A stretch of 64,000 nucleotides of DNA from Bradyrhizobium sp. JYMT SZCCT0428 (GCF_018131075.1 NZ_JAFCLS010000005.1:221937-285936); one strand, 5' to 3'; shown: positions 37,329 to 46,058, counted from the stretch's first letter. Translations and numbers: made by a program. The notes: generated by a model from the letters alone, not told the origin.

Positions 37329-37583
37329 TTATGGCAGTTTCTGGATCACCGGCATCGCCGAGCCGGATTCAGGAAGCGTGGCGATCGACTTTTCCACGTG
37401 GCGCGCCGTTCGAAAATCGTCGAGATGATCGACATTCGGGGCGACAGCTGCTTCCTTGGTCAAAAGTAGATAAACTCGTCCGACTGCTCGTTGAAGACGC
37501 TTTGACTTACCGATCGGCATCCGTCGTGCCTTGCAGATGGCTCTTACGGCGTATGCGTGCAGATAGTCGACAGCGTCGGACAT
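37329..37583 (-). CDS. small basic hypothetical protein
   Basis: An 84-residue protein starting MSDAVDYLHAYAVRAICKAR, with a basic central part 'RRMPIGKSKRLQRAVGRVYL' and a polar tail. A soluble, possibly nucleic-acid-binding protein; no domain is recognised. Upstream, GGAAC-N16-AGTT (37603-37627, read on the minus strand) resembles the alphaproteobacterial EcfG promoter GGAAC-N16/17-CGTT with one mismatch. Confidence 0.6.
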   Translation of the reverse strand: MSDAVDYLHAYAVRAICKARRMPIGKSKRLQRAVGRVYLLLTKEAAVAPNVDHLDDFRTARHVEKSIATLPESGSAMPVIQKLP

Positions 37584-37693
37584 TATGAAACTCCGGACGG
37601 TCAACTGCCCCAATTAGATTCCGTTCCTAAGTGTCAGCAACGAAAGCTGGTTTCGCGGGTTGTCGAGCGAACGCTGGCACTCGATTGATCTAA

Positions 37694-37879
<186 letters not shown>

Positions 37880-37983
37880 CTCTTTTGCGACGCCGCAAGC
37901 CCGGCCTTAGGTCAGGCTATGCGGCAAGTTCAGTCGACTAGCCTGCGACTTCGTTGATCGCCGACGTCACGGGGATTGTGCGT

Positions 37984-38433
37984 TTAAGCTTCGGTTCTAA
38001 GATGGCGTGGCTGCCAGCTAAGCTGGAGCAGCGTCGCCGAGGGGCGGCGCCCTGTCTCGGCGCACCTGCGGCAGCGCAGCCGACTTGCGAGATCGTGCAC
38101 GACAGTGGTCGGTGGGTTTCTAAGAGACGCCAGGTCGACATCGTTCGCCGCGCTGCATCTTGAGCAGCGGATTTCCAGCCAGGGAAAGCCGCCATTAATA
38201 GCTTGGTCGATGGTGGGTGACGGATCGATCGGCTCGCCATCGCTCCACATCCTTTCGTTCCAGCTTTCGCAGAGCAACCTGTCGGCCTGTTGAATCAGCG
38301 CATCGCCCTTGGAACGCATTTCCAATGACTGCGCAGCCAGGATACCCGTCATCGCGCGGGCCTTGCCGAGCTCCTTTGTCAAAGCCTTTCGGTGACTTCC
38401 CGAAGGCGGCGTGGGATGGTGTTTCGGCGCCAT
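37984..38433 (-). CDS. zinc-ribbon-like hypothetical protein
   Basis: A 149-residue protein: an N-terminal helical part with 'IQQADRLLCESWNERMWSDG' and a C-terminal region with two C-x2-C pairs ('LEIRCSRCSAAND' and 'RLRCRRCAETGR', 30 residues apart). The ATG at 38433 was preferred over a TTG 12 bases upstream. It follows a second, related C-x2-C protein (38470-38865) on the same strand, so the two probably form an operon. The role is unknown. Confidence 0.7.
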   Translation of the reverse strand: MAPKHHPTPPSGSHRKALTKELGKARAMTGILAAQSLEMRSKGDALIQQADRLLCESWNERMWSDGEPIDPSPTIDQAINGGFPWLEIRCSRCSAANDVDLASLRNPPTTVVHDLASRLRCRRCAETGRRPSATLLQLSWQPRHLRTEA

Positions 38434-38469
38434 TCGGAGATCCAAGTGCAGACCAAATTGGGTCCAAGG

Positions 38470-38865
38470 CTAAGTCGCATCGAACGCCGGCCAGCACCCG
38501 TCTTCTTCAAGCCGGCCGGTGCGCTGTTGGCAGATGTTGTCCAGCAGCCGCTGCGCGACATCCTTCCAGACCGCGTTGCCGCCATACAATCGGACCGCAT
38601 CGGCGGTCTGGATTTCCACAGTCCGCTCGCAACGTCGGCAGGAGACGCGCAGGACGTGGCGCCGGATTTCCGAGAGATGTCGTTGCGCCAATCGAAGTCC
38701 ATTTGTCTCTGCTCGAGGATCCTTGAGGGTCGCATCCCAGTACTGGGCAGGGGTTGCAAGGTCAGGAGCCGCACCGTGGCTCGCTGCTATCCGGACCGCC
38801 TCTGCGGCCAGTTTTTCCATCTGTTTCGGGGTAGGCATGGGCCAGCTCGCAGGTCGGTCGATCAT
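38470..38865 (-). CDS. C-x2-C hypothetical protein
   Basis: A 131-residue protein with 'HVLRVSCRRCERTVEIQTAD' and a conserved-looking C-terminus 'LLDNICQQRTGRLEEDGCWP'. Its four Cys residues (CRRC, ICQQ, GCWP) could hold a metal. The start at 38865 lies right after GTGGAGGA; the internal ATG at 38838 has better spacing from other signals and is also possible. The gene diverges from ku, with about 150 bases between starts. Confidence 0.72.
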   Translation of the reverse strand: MIDRPASWPMPTPKQMEKLAAEAVRIAASHGAAPDLATPAQYWDATLKDPRAETNGLRLAQRHLSEIRRHVLRVSCRRCERTVEIQTADAVRLYGGNAVWKDVAQRLLDNICQQRTGRLEEDGCWPAFDAT

Positions 38866-39011
38866 TCCTCCACTAGAACATAAAGAGAACGAAAGTCGAG
38901 TCCGCTTGTCCTGGGGTCTGAGAAAAAATCATCTTCTCGGGAAGCCACCCTGTCGGAACCAAGGCTGCCCGTTCGTCTTGAACCCAGCAACAGTATTTGG
39001 AGTTCCCAGCC

Positions 39012-39935
39012 ATGGCCCCCCGCGCTAACTGGAAAGGCTTCCTGCGTCTTTCCCTCGTCACCTGTCCGGTAGCGCTCTATCCCGCCACGTCGGAATCCGA
39101 AAAGGTCTCCTTCAACCAGCTCAACCGAAAGACGGGCCACCGGATCAAGTACGCGAAGGTGGACGCGGACACGGGTGAGGAAGTTGAAAACGAAGACATC
39201 GTCAAGGGCTACAAGGTCGATACCGATACGTACATCGAGGTGACCAAGGAGGAGCTCGAGAATGTCGCGCTGGAATCGACGCGAACCATCGAGATCGACG
39301 AGTTCGTCGACCGCAGCGAGATCGATCCGCGATATCTGATCCGTCCCTACTACTTGGTGCCGGATGGGAAAGTCGGTCACGACGCCTTCGCCGTCATCCG
39401 TGAAACCATCCGTGAGATGAACAAGGTCGCGATCGGTCGCGTGGTGTTAACCAATCGGGAGCACATCATCGCGCTCGATCCGCTGGACAAGGGCTTGATG
39501 GGAACGCTGCTGCGCTATCCCTACGAAGTTCGGTCGGAAAAAGAGTACTTCGACGATATTCAGGACGTCAAAGTCACCAAGGACATGCTTGATCTCGCCA
39601 AGCACATCGTCAATCAGAAGGCGGGCCACTTCGAGCCGGACAAGTTCGAAGACCAGTATGAAACGGCCCTCATTGACCTCATCAACCAGAAGCGCGCCGG
39701 CAAACCGATCACTGCGAAAGAGCGTCCCCGTGGGGAGAACGTCGTCGACCTGATGGACGCGCTACGCAAGAGTATTGGCGGTGCACAGGCTTCAAAGGAC
39801 TCCAAGCCGGCCAAAAAGCCGCGCAAGGTCGCAAGCGGTCAGAAGGAAATGCTCATGCCGATTGCCGGCAAGAAGTCGGCGAAGGAAGCTGCGGCGAAGA
39901 AGCCGTCGGCAAAACCGCAGCGTAAGTCAGCCTAG
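39012..39935 (+). CDS. ku: non-homologous end-joining protein Ku
   Basis: A 307-residue bacterial Ku: core 'MAPRANWKGFLRLSLVTCPV', 'NQLNRKTGHRIKYAKVDADT', 'YYLVPDGKVGHDAFAVIRET' and 'MNKVAIGRVVLTNREHIIAL', then a Lys/Ala-rich C-terminal tail from about 250. Ku forms a ring dimer on DNA ends and recruits LigD to join breaks. Only broken ligase fragments are in this window (45096-45380 and 59340-60071), so a working partner must be elsewhere. The ATG at 39012 starts the standard MAPRxxWKG sequence. Confidence 0.95.
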   Translation: MAPRANWKGFLRLSLVTCPVALYPATSESEKVSFNQLNRKTGHRIKYAKVDADTGEEVENEDIVKGYKVDTDTYIEVTKEELENVALESTRTIEIDEFVDRSEIDPRYLIRPYYLVPDGKVGHDAFAVIRETIREMNKVAIGRVVLTNREHIIALDPLDKGLMGTLLRYPYEVRSEKEYFDDIQDVKVTKDMLDLAKHIVNQKAGHFEPDKFEDQYETALIDLINQKRAGKPITAKERPRGENVVDLMDALRKSIGGAQASKDSKPAKKPRKVASGQKEMLMPIAGKKSAKEAAAKKPSAKPQRKSA

Positions 39936-39950
39936 ACCCGGCTTTTGGCC

Positions 39951-40060
39951 ATGAAGCCAGACGTCAAGGTACTGTTCACCACTGGCTACACGCGGAACGC
40001 CATCGTCCACAATGGCGTGCTGGATGCCGTACACATCTTTGCCGAAGCCGTTCAGCATAG
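39951..40060 (+). pseudogene. receiver-domain C-terminal relic
   Basis: Directly after ku, the frame from 39951 reads 'MKPDVKVLFTTGYTRNAIVH' then NGVLDAVHIFAEAV. This matches the last third of hybrid-kinase receiver domains (the K-V-L-F-T-T-G-Y-A-R-N-A-I-V-H-N block), after which the conserved K-P-F-T segment is lost. No N-terminal part or acceptor Asp is present. Confidence 0.65.
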
Positions 40061-40151
40061 AGGACTTTGGCGGCCAAAGTGCGGTTCATAATAACGGATA
40101 CTGAGCGGGTAACTTGCCGTGCCACAGGAAGCGAACTCGCTCGCTGCGACA

Positions 40152-40841
40152 ATGGAGAATCGTAAGTTGCCGAAAGCCGCTATCTTCGACCTGGACGGCA
40201 CGCTTCTGGACTCGGTCGATCTCCACGCGCTCGCATGGCAAGAAGCCATGCTTAAGTTCGGCCATAATGTGAGTTTCGAGCAAGCTCGAAGCCAAATAGG
40301 CAAAGGAGGGGACAAGCTCATTCCCGTCTTCCTGTCCGCTGATGAACAACGGGACCACGGCAAAGAATTGGAAGAGTGGCGCGGCAATCGTTTCAAGACC
40401 GAGTATCTGCCGCTTGTACGTCCCTTTTCGGCGGTTCCGGATTTGCTACGACGCGTGCGCTACGCTGGACTTCGGATTGCCGTCGCCTCTTCCGCTAAGA
40501 AGGATGAAGTGGAGAAATATCTTGAAATCGCTGACATTACCGAACTGATGGAATTGACGACGTCGTCTGACGACGTCGAGGAATCGAAACCTGCGCCGGA
40601 CATCTTCGAGGTAGTTCTAGAGAAGCTCGGGATCCAAGGCGTAGAGGCCGTCGCGATCGGCGACACGCCCTACGACGCGATCGCTGCGGGGAAGGTGAAG
40701 ATCGCAACCATCGGCGTGCTGTGCGGCGGATTCACGGAGAGTTCGCTGCGGCAGGCCGGCGCCGCCGAGATCCATCCTGGTCCGGCCTCGCTGTTCGCTT
40801 GTTTCGCAAACTCCCTACTTGCCAGGGAACGATCCGGCTGA
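40152..40841 (+). CDS. HAD-superfamily phosphatase
   Basis: A 229-residue HAD hydrolase of the beta-phosphoglucomutase/phosphoglycolate-phosphatase type. Motif I is 'AIFDLDGTLLDSVDLHALAW' (nucleophile and acid Asp), motif II Ser is in 'IAVASSAKKDEV', motif III Lys in 'SKPAPDIFEVV' and motif IV in 'AIGDTPYDAIAAG'. A helical cap lies between motifs I and II. The substrate is unknown. The ATG at 40152 was chosen over a GTG at 40119. The next gene starts 40 bases downstream. Confidence 0.88.
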   Translation: MENRKLPKAAIFDLDGTLLDSVDLHALAWQEAMLKFGHNVSFEQARSQIGKGGDKLIPVFLSADEQRDHGKELEEWRGNRFKTEYLPLVRPFSAVPDLLRRVRYAGLRIAVASSAKKDEVEKYLEIADITELMELTTSSDDVEESKPAPDIFEVVLEKLGIQGVEAVAIGDTPYDAIAAGKVKIATIGVLCGGFTESSLRQAGAAEIHPGPASLFACFANSLLARERSG

Positions 40842-40881
40842 CCCACGGCAGTGGCCAGTGCACGGTGCGGGGAAGCGGTCC

Positions 40882-41496
40882 ATGGCGAGAAAACTGAAAA
40901 CCTATCAGACTTCGCTGGGCTTTTTCGATCTGGCAATTGCCGCTCCGTCGATGAAGGCGGCTCTGGAAGCGTGGGGCGCCGACAGCAATCTCTTCCACCA
41001 GGGCGCGGCGAAGGAAACTGACGATCCGGACGTACTCTCGGCGACCTTGGCGAAGCCGGGCGTCGTTCTCAGGCGGCCTGTCGGCTCCGACGGACCCTTT
41101 GACGAGCATGCTGAACTACCTACCAATCTGGGTGACGGCGAAAGACTGAAGACTGTCCGCAAGCCGAAAAGCCACAAGGTGAAGAAGCCTTCCCCGCGCG
41201 CCGTCGACAAGGCGACGGAGCGCAAGGCCTCAGTTGCCTTCGAAAAGGAGCAGAAACGGCGCGAGCGTGAACGGGCGAGGGAAGAGGCTGCCAAACAGAA
41301 GGAGCGTGAACGCCGGCGAGGGGCCGTTGATAAGGCGCAAGCGGCGCTGGACGCGGCCGAGCGGGAGCATGAGGAGAAAGTTGCGGCCATCCAGGCCGAG
41401 GCGGGCGCTCTCGAGAGGAGATCGCGGACCGAAAACGTCCGCTGGGATAAGGAGAGGGAGCGATTGGAAGCTGCGCTGCAGCGTGCGCGTGGCTAG
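40882..41496 (+). CDS. TolA-like coiled-coil protein
   Basis: A 204-residue protein with a conserved N-terminus ('MARKLKTYQTSLGFFDLAIA') and a long charged Lys/Arg/Glu/Ala coiled coil from about 100 ('RERERAREEAAKQKERERRR'). Similar genes are often labelled TolA-like from the charged repeat alone, but there is no membrane anchor and no TolA domain III, so it is not functional TolA. It is probably soluble. It follows the HAD phosphatase and may be cotranscribed. Confidence 0.75.
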   Translation: MARKLKTYQTSLGFFDLAIAAPSMKAALEAWGADSNLFHQGAAKETDDPDVLSATLAKPGVVLRRPVGSDGPFDEHAELPTNLGDGERLKTVRKPKSHKVKKPSPRAVDKATERKASVAFEKEQKRRERERAREEAAKQKERERRRGAVDKAQAALDAAEREHEEKVAAIQAEAGALERRSRTENVRWDKERERLEAALQRARG

Positions 41497-41544
41497 GCAC
41501 CCAAGATTGGTTCAAACAATCGACGTGGCGGCGGGCAACCGGGA

Positions 41545-41802
41545 TCAATCTGGCGGGCACTCGGGGCACGTATCTCCTATCGAATCGAGAACTTGTGCGA
41601 CGGCTCCAGCAGCCACCTGCGGTGATACTCCTGGCGGCGGACTTTTGCGGGCGATTTCGAGCGCGCGCTCGCGGGCATGCGGATCGGCGCCGTCCTGCAT
41701 CCATCCGTGCTCTCCGCACTCTCGAATGGCGCCGACTTCCTGCAGCACTTCGATAGCCCATCCCTGAAGTGTGCGGCTCGGTAACCTTGGCGTGTGAGTC
41801 AT
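41545..41802 (-). CDS. small conserved hypothetical protein
   Basis: An 85-residue protein, 'MTHTPRLPSRTLQGWAIEVL' ... 'GVSPQVAAGAVAQVLDSIGD' ending with CPECPPD. The start at 41802 is an ATG; a longer upstream start lacks support. The sequence is one I associate with a rhizobial family of unknown function. Confidence 0.7.
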   Translation of the reverse strand: MTHTPRLPSRTLQGWAIEVLQEVGAIRECGEHGWMQDGADPHARERALEIARKSPPPGVSPQVAAGAVAQVLDSIGDTCPECPPD

Positions 41803-41904
41803 CAGCACCGGAAAATCTCCCTCGTCAGGGATGAATCCCCAAACCATCCGGTTGTTCCGGTTCACGACGTTATCGCGAATGCAGGATCAGGCCGGATAGG
41901 CCTT

Positions 41905-42110
41905 ACGTGATAGAATCGCTTGGCGTTCTTGTCGGTCCCCGTGCCCACTGCGCAGCGAAACCGATCCTGTTCCCGAATTGCGTCGCGCTGCGAATCGGGC
42001 CGGCCTTCACCACGATGTCGCCTTTGCGCAAGCCTGCGGAATCGGTCTGAAACTTTCGCTGACCTTGATGTCGCGCGAGTCCTTGAAACGGCCCATGGCA
42101 CGATTCAATT
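41905..42110 (-). pseudogene. DegP/HtrA-like PDZ relic
   Basis: The minus strand retains 'SAGLRKGDIVVKAGPIRSAT' plus QFGNRIG, the carboxylate-binding-loop region of an HtrA-type PDZ domain, and a shifted neighbouring segment reading RDIKVSESFRPI. Neither flank continues the family, and the frames are broken. The relic is short, so the assignment is tentative. Confidence 0.4.
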
Positions 42111-42171
42111 TTGGTAACTTGGTACGCGCTCGCCCGGCGATCGGCCCCCAAGGCCGCCGGGCCGAACAAAG

Positions 42172-42207
42172 CGGCCCCAACGTCTCATCCCGAGACTGGG
42201 GCCGTTT
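42172..42207. terminator. strong hairpin, terminator-like
   Basis: CGGCCCCA pairs with TGGGGCCG, and the inner GTCTC with GAGAC, separated by two unpaired bases on one side. On the plus strand TTTCT follows. No intact gene ends just before it on either strand. Confidence 0.6.
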
Positions 42208-42786
42208 CTCGTATTCGCTAACTGACCGACGCGGCGATTCCCAACGCGAGCTTGCAGAAACGTTACAGAAGCCTCGCAAGGCGGCCCTGGATTGCGCGCT
42301 CCAGGGGCCGAGCTTTTGGAGGGCCCGACGCACGACGTTCCTTCGTGGCACAAACTGCACATGCGACAGTCAGCCATCGAGAGTATGCTACCCGACACCA
42401 CCACAGGTGCGTGCCGTGGAAGACCTGACACATCCAATCCCCGCTATCTTGGTTGATCAACCCCAATCGCACTTACCCGGTTGTTCGTTCATGGGATAAG
42501 TCCGCAGGCTCCATTGGCAAATGATCCCCCCAAAACGCGACCTAGATACTGAGGCTGTCGAAGCTCTGGAGACGGCGCGGTCAATGCCGAGCGGGCCTGA
42601 GAAGAACTGAAGCCTAGAGAAAGGCAGGCCTGTTGCGCAAGGGGTCGATGCTAAAAGGGATTTTGTTCGCCAAGCGTGGAAGGCCACGGAAGTAAGCCGG
42701 CGCAGTGGAAGTCCAAGGTTCAAAGGGCGCCAGTGCCATTAGGCGACTCGGACTTCAAAGCTACCTTTGGGTCGCGGCCCGCGGTA
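42208..42786. other. gap without supported gene
   Basis: Several short frames exist on both strands, but none has a ribosome-binding site plus recognisable features. I see nothing functional here. Confidence 0.4.
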
Positions 42787-42969
42787 TCACAGGGCTTCTT
42801 GTAGCGCCGCGTCATTCAACCGGGCAGTCATCAGTTGGGCCGGGCCGGCTAAGTGGGCGGCTTTTTCCCGGCATTCTTGAGCGTAGCGGAGCAGGGCTTC
42901 GCTGGTTCTCTCATCCAGGATCGATCGTGCCAAACGCTCGGCTCGGAAAGCTTGATCAAGAAGATTCAT
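42787..42969 (-). CDS. small helical hypothetical protein
   Basis: A 60-residue protein, 'MNLLDQAFRAERLARSILDE' ... 'LLRYAQECREKAAHLAGPAQ'. GGAGAGGTGCAACG before the ATG at 42969 is a good ribosome-binding site. It is wholly helical and soluble. The function is unknown. Confidence 0.65.
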   Translation of the reverse strand: MNLLDQAFRAERLARSILDERTSEALLRYAQECREKAAHLAGPAQLMTARLNDAALQEAL

Positions 42970-43303
42970 CGTTGCACCTCTCCGGCACAAGTTGAAGCAA
43001 ATGCCTTCGTTCCGAGTATCCTCCCGTCAGGCTTAAAGCTCTGTGAATGAGATCACAGGACACTGGCTGAGCGCCCCTGGGAGATTGCCCTCCTTGCAAA
43101 GTCTCGGGATTGCGCCAGTGTCCGCAAATGACACCAAGGGGACTTGCGGCAACGATGGGATAAGCTATGAGGGGTTGATTGTCCGGATTGCGAAGGAATC
43201 AGATTGGCGTGCGAGAGCCACCCACATGTGGCTTGGTTCCTTGCAAGGTTGCCAGTGCGGTGCCGGAATGCCATGCCGGTGCATCCGGGTGGCGTTGAAC
43301 AGC
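42970..43303. other. gap without supported gene
   Basis: Holds the upstream region of the gene at 42787-42969. An open frame on the plus strand (43043-43339) has many Cys/Gly residues but no recognisable start or family. Confidence 0.35.
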
Positions 43304-43384
43304 CTACAGGGCAACCACATGCAGATAGAGCGCCAGTAGAATCAGAGCACTGATCGCGATTATCGCGAGGAAGAAGCGGCTCAT
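43304..43384 (-). CDS. 26-aa single-TM peptide
   Basis: 'MSRFFLAIIAISALILLALY' plus LHVVAL: a basic start and one membrane helix. Its ATG directly abuts the TAG of the upstream gene (TAGATG), so the two are likely cotranslated. The function is unknown. Confidence 0.5.
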   Translation of the reverse strand: MSRFFLAIIAISALILLALYLHVVAL

Positions 43385-43558
43385 CTATTTTTCACGTCGG
43401 ACGCCTTTGAATTTCATGGCGGTCTGCTTGACGGCCATGAACTGGCCGCCCTTCTTGTTGCGCTTGGTCGGTGTCTTCGTAAGCGGATTTTTTAACTGAG
43501 TGCGCTTCTTGACTGTGCCTCTACGAGCGTTGTCGCCTTTGGGTTTATTAACGGCCAT
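43385..43558 (-). CDS. small basic conserved protein
   Basis: A 57-residue, very basic protein 'MAVNKPKGDNARRGTVKKRT' ... 'QFMAVKQTAMKFKGVRREK'. The duplicated MAV-x-K starts and the KFKGVRREK ending mark a family seen in Bradyrhizobium-like genomes. A nucleic-acid-binding role is possible from charge alone. The ATG at 43558 was preferred to an upstream start. Confidence 0.7.
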   Translation of the reverse strand: MAVNKPKGDNARRGTVKKRTQLKNPLTKTPTKRNKKGGQFMAVKQTAMKFKGVRREK

Positions 43559-43897
43559 GATGCCTCCAAAAAACACCAAGTTCTGAATCGAAAGGTTTGT
43601 TCCCCGCGGGCAACATGAAGGCGATTGAAAAGTGCACTCGCCGGAAACGGGTTAGTTGTCAGCGCGTACCGATGCGTTGATGTCGCGCGCAGAAACCGGA
43701 AAAATGCTCCGCGTCCAACATCTCCGTTGCGTCCGGTTGTCACCCGGCGGTGCGTGGTCTAACGCTGCTCCAGGCTGTTGGTTGCAAATTCACCGCCTAG
43801 TGCTGAAGACAAAGTTTGGAGGTGCCAGCGCTTAAGACGCGTACAGGAACGTTCAACGTCGTCGGGGATTTAGACTCCCTAAACGGAGGATTTGCAG

Positions 43898-44188
43898 ATG
43901 GGGATTTTGCCTCGCGGCGTAGCGGCTACCTACCTATCCGGCACAGCCACGGGCATCTTCGGGTCGCTTTTGTTGCTTTGCTTACCGGAAGGTGCCGCGG
44001 CCCAAGGACTACCGGTTGAGAAAGGATCGCATCTTCCGGTCGCGCTATGGCTTGGCGGTGCTTTTGTTTTGGGCATTGCCATCGCTTATGGAATCTTGCG
44101 CACCCGCAGCCGCACCAGCGCGGAAAAGCGAATAACCGATCAGGCGACAAAAGATCTTTATGTGAAAGAGAACCGCGACGCCAACTAG
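43898..44188 (+). CDS. small two-TM membrane protein
   Basis: A 96-residue protein from ATG 43898, preceded by GGAGG with 9-base spacing. Hydrophobic segments are 'YLSGTATGIFGSLLLLCLPE' (about 11-30, possibly a signal) and 'VALWLGGAFVLGIAIAYGIL' (about 48-67), followed by a basic/polar tail with 'KRITDQATKDLYVKENRD'. An envelope protein of unknown role. Confidence 0.65.
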   Translation: MGILPRGVAATYLSGTATGIFGSLLLLCLPEGAAAQGLPVEKGSHLPVALWLGGAFVLGIAIAYGILRTRSRTSAEKRITDQATKDLYVKENRDAN

Positions 44189-44227
44189 CAAGGCCGGGGC
44201 AACTCACAAACCGCGTCGGTTGATGCG

Positions 44228-44320
44228 ATGACCGTGAGCAAGAACCAACCTTGGAACGATGAGAATGACGGCCGACTGCTGGTACGGGAAGCAGGCGGCC
44301 GCTCTGCTGATTTCCTGTGA
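44228..44320 (+). pseudogene. truncated SANT/Myb-like copy (copy 3)
   Basis: A 30-codon frame, 'MTVSKNQPWNDENDGRLLVR' then EAGGRSADFL-stop, keeps the N-P/Q-W-x2-E-x-D-x-RLL pattern of the proteins at 2058 and 11885. It stops where the basic half should begin. It looks like a decayed third copy. Confidence 0.5.
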
Positions 44321-44504
44321 TCGTCGTCAATCACGGTACAACGCTCGATAGATTTGGATCAGTTGATGATGTTATGCAAGCCTTCGAACGAGCTTCGATA
44401 GCAACGCGTGCGGCCTACGGACAGGGCCGATCTCTTGAGACTTGATTTGTGGTCATGGGACGAAAGCTGGCAAGCGGCAATTCAGGCTCTAATACGAGGA
44501 CGAC

Positions 44505-45047
44505 TTGGACAAATTACTCTTAGTCGAATGGGCGGAGCTGATAATTCCGACCCATTCCGTTGCGGAGATGATGTTGAGGGGCACGGTGATGTACCTGTCG
44601 CTTTTCATTATCTTACGGTTTGTGATGGTGCGTCAGACCTCAACCATTGGGATTGCCGACATACTTGTTATCGTCGTGATAGCCGACGCTGCACAAAACG
44701 GATTTGCCAAAGAGTATAAGTCTATTACAGAGGGTGTAGTTCTGGTCCTCACTATCGTATTCTGGAACCTGTTCCTTAATTGGATCAGCTACCGCTTCAA
44801 AATATTTGAGCGGCTTTTATCTCCCCCGCCGCTTCCGCTTATAAAAAATGGCAAGATGAATCGCCGTAATATGCGCCAGGAGTTTATCACCGAAGAAGAG
44901 CTAAGAAGTCAGTTGCGACAACAAGGAGTTTCTGAACTCGCCGAGGTTCGAGAGGCTTGTCTGGAGGCAAACGGAGAATTGAGTGTGATCAAATCAGATT
45001 CAAAGGAAAGCTCGAAACATTCGAAATCAAGGGCAAAATCCGGTTGA
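44505..45047 (+). CDS. DUF421 (YetF-like) membrane protein
   Basis: A 180-residue protein: N-terminal membrane helices ('VMYLSLFIILRFVMVRQTST', 'ITEGVVLVLTIVFWNLFLNW') with the family signature 'ADILVIVVIADAAQNGF'. A C-terminal soluble domain follows, including 'PPLPLIKNGKMNRRNMRQEF' and 'LREQGV/VREACLEANGELS'-type strands. DUF421 proteins are linked to envelope or spore integrity in other bacteria. The TTG start at 44505 follows GAGGACGAC. It converges with a ligase relic. Confidence 0.85.
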   Translation: MDKLLLVEWAELIIPTHSVAEMMLRGTVMYLSLFIILRFVMVRQTSTIGIADILVIVVIADAAQNGFAKEYKSITEGVVLVLTIVFWNLFLNWISYRFKIFERLLSPPPLPLIKNGKMNRRNMRQEFITEEELRSQLRQQGVSELAEVREACLEANGELSVIKSDSKESSKHSKSRAKSG

Positions 45048-45095
45048 ATCATGCGATCCATATTTGCCACGCCGCGGGGATCGAAATGGATAGCC

Positions 45096-45380
45096 CGGCG
45101 GCGCTTTAGGCTCGATCAGCGGCAATTTTCGTAGGTCGTAGCCATTGAGATAGAGCAGGTCGAAGGCAACCATCACGATGCGCGTCGACTTGCCCTTCAC
45201 TTCGTTTTGCAGGACCGAAAAATCCGTGGTGCCGTCGGCGGCCGGAACGATGACTTCGCCGTCGATAATCGCGGATCCGGCGCTAATGTGCCAGGCGTCG
45301 TCGGCGAAGGGACGACGATAAAGCTTTATATGCCGCGCGCGCACGTGAGCGAGTCCTAGCCCATCCATAGTTCCGGGCAT
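45096..45380 (-). pseudogene. ATP-dependent DNA ligase (LigD-like) fragment 1
   Basis: The minus strand retains 'AWHISAGSAIIDGEVIVPAA', 'DGTTDFSVLQNEVKGKSTRI' and 'AFDLLYLNGYDLRKLPLIE' of the ligase nucleotidyltransferase domain, then diverges to unrelated sequence. Upstream, the motif I region reads T-M-D-G in place of K-x-D-G, so the adenylated lysine is lost, and a segment between motifs I and III is shortened. The same domain reappears as fragment 2 at 59340-60071. Confidence 0.8.
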
Positions 45381-45587
45381 ATCGACGGAAGGCGAGTCCG
45401 TCTGGAAGCGGACCTTCCGGACACAACCGCTTATGGCTCGCAGAGACCAATCTGCTGATGCAGTTGAGTCAGACAGCGGCCTGCGAGCCACAAATGCGGC
45501 CGTCACCGCAATGCGCCCAAACCATTGCCGATGGTCGGGGCGACGGCGCACAATCATTCAGCCGGCGCGCCCTTGAATACCGGCGCT

Positions 45588-45629
45588 CACCATCCATATA
45601 CCATCCATACAGATGGTAAATGGATGGTG
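45588..45629. promoter_or_regulatory. palindromic operator next to RHH gene
   Basis: A 42-base inverted repeat: each 18-base arm reads CACCATCCAT-(A/T)-TACCATC outward-in, with one mismatch and a 6-base centre. Each arm holds two CCATC half-sites (four in all). It ends four bases before the ATG of the RHH protein at 45634, so the site probably overlaps promoter or ribosome-binding functions and mediates autoregulation. Confidence 0.8.
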
Positions 45630-45633
45630 AGAA

Positions 45634-46053
45634 ATGCCCCCTAATGTCCACGAACTGCGACCAAAGCCTGCCGAGACCGAAAAAATCACGATCAATCTCG
45701 GGTATGTCGATCTTGGGCACGTGGATTTGATGGTGCAGGAAGGATTCTATTCGAACCGCACTGATTTTATCCGAACAGCGATCCGTAACCAACTCGAACG
45801 GCACGCAGACGTAGTCAAACAGTCCGCGGCCCGAAAAAGCCTGGAGCTCGGTCTGAGGAATTACAGCCGAGCGGATCTCGAAGCGGCGCGGCGGGCCGGC
45901 GAGATGGTGCACATCAATGTTCTGGGCCTTGCCAGCATCGCCCAAGACGTCACTGCCGATCTCGCCCGCGCGACCATTGGCTCAGTCTCCGTGCTCGGAG
46001 CTTTGCACGCCAGTCCGGCGGTCAAGGCCGCTCTCGCCGACAGAATAGGGTAA
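45634..46053 (+). CDS. ribbon-helix-helix (CopG-type) regulator
   Basis: A 139-residue protein: an N-terminal RHH domain (about 16-60, 'EKITINLGYVDLGHVDLMVQ' followed by 'GFYSNRTDFIRTAIRNQLER') and a C-terminal part with 'LGLRNYSRADLEAARRAGEM'. RHH proteins bind tandem or palindromic operators as dimers of dimers. The four-half-site palindrome at 45588-45629 just upstream fits autorepression. It lies five bases before the esterase gene, so it probably controls that gene as well. Confidence 0.85.
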   Translation: MPPNVHELRPKPAETEKITINLGYVDLGHVDLMVQEGFYSNRTDFIRTAIRNQLERHADVVKQSAARKSLELGLRNYSRADLEAARRAGEMVHINVLGLASIAQDVTADLARATIGSVSVLGALHASPAVKAALADRIG

Positions 46054-46058
46054 ATTCG

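Noticed and set aside
40882..41496. Assignment of the coiled-coil protein as TolA
   Set aside because: Only the charged repeat resembles TolA; the membrane anchor and domain III are absent, so no gene symbol was given.
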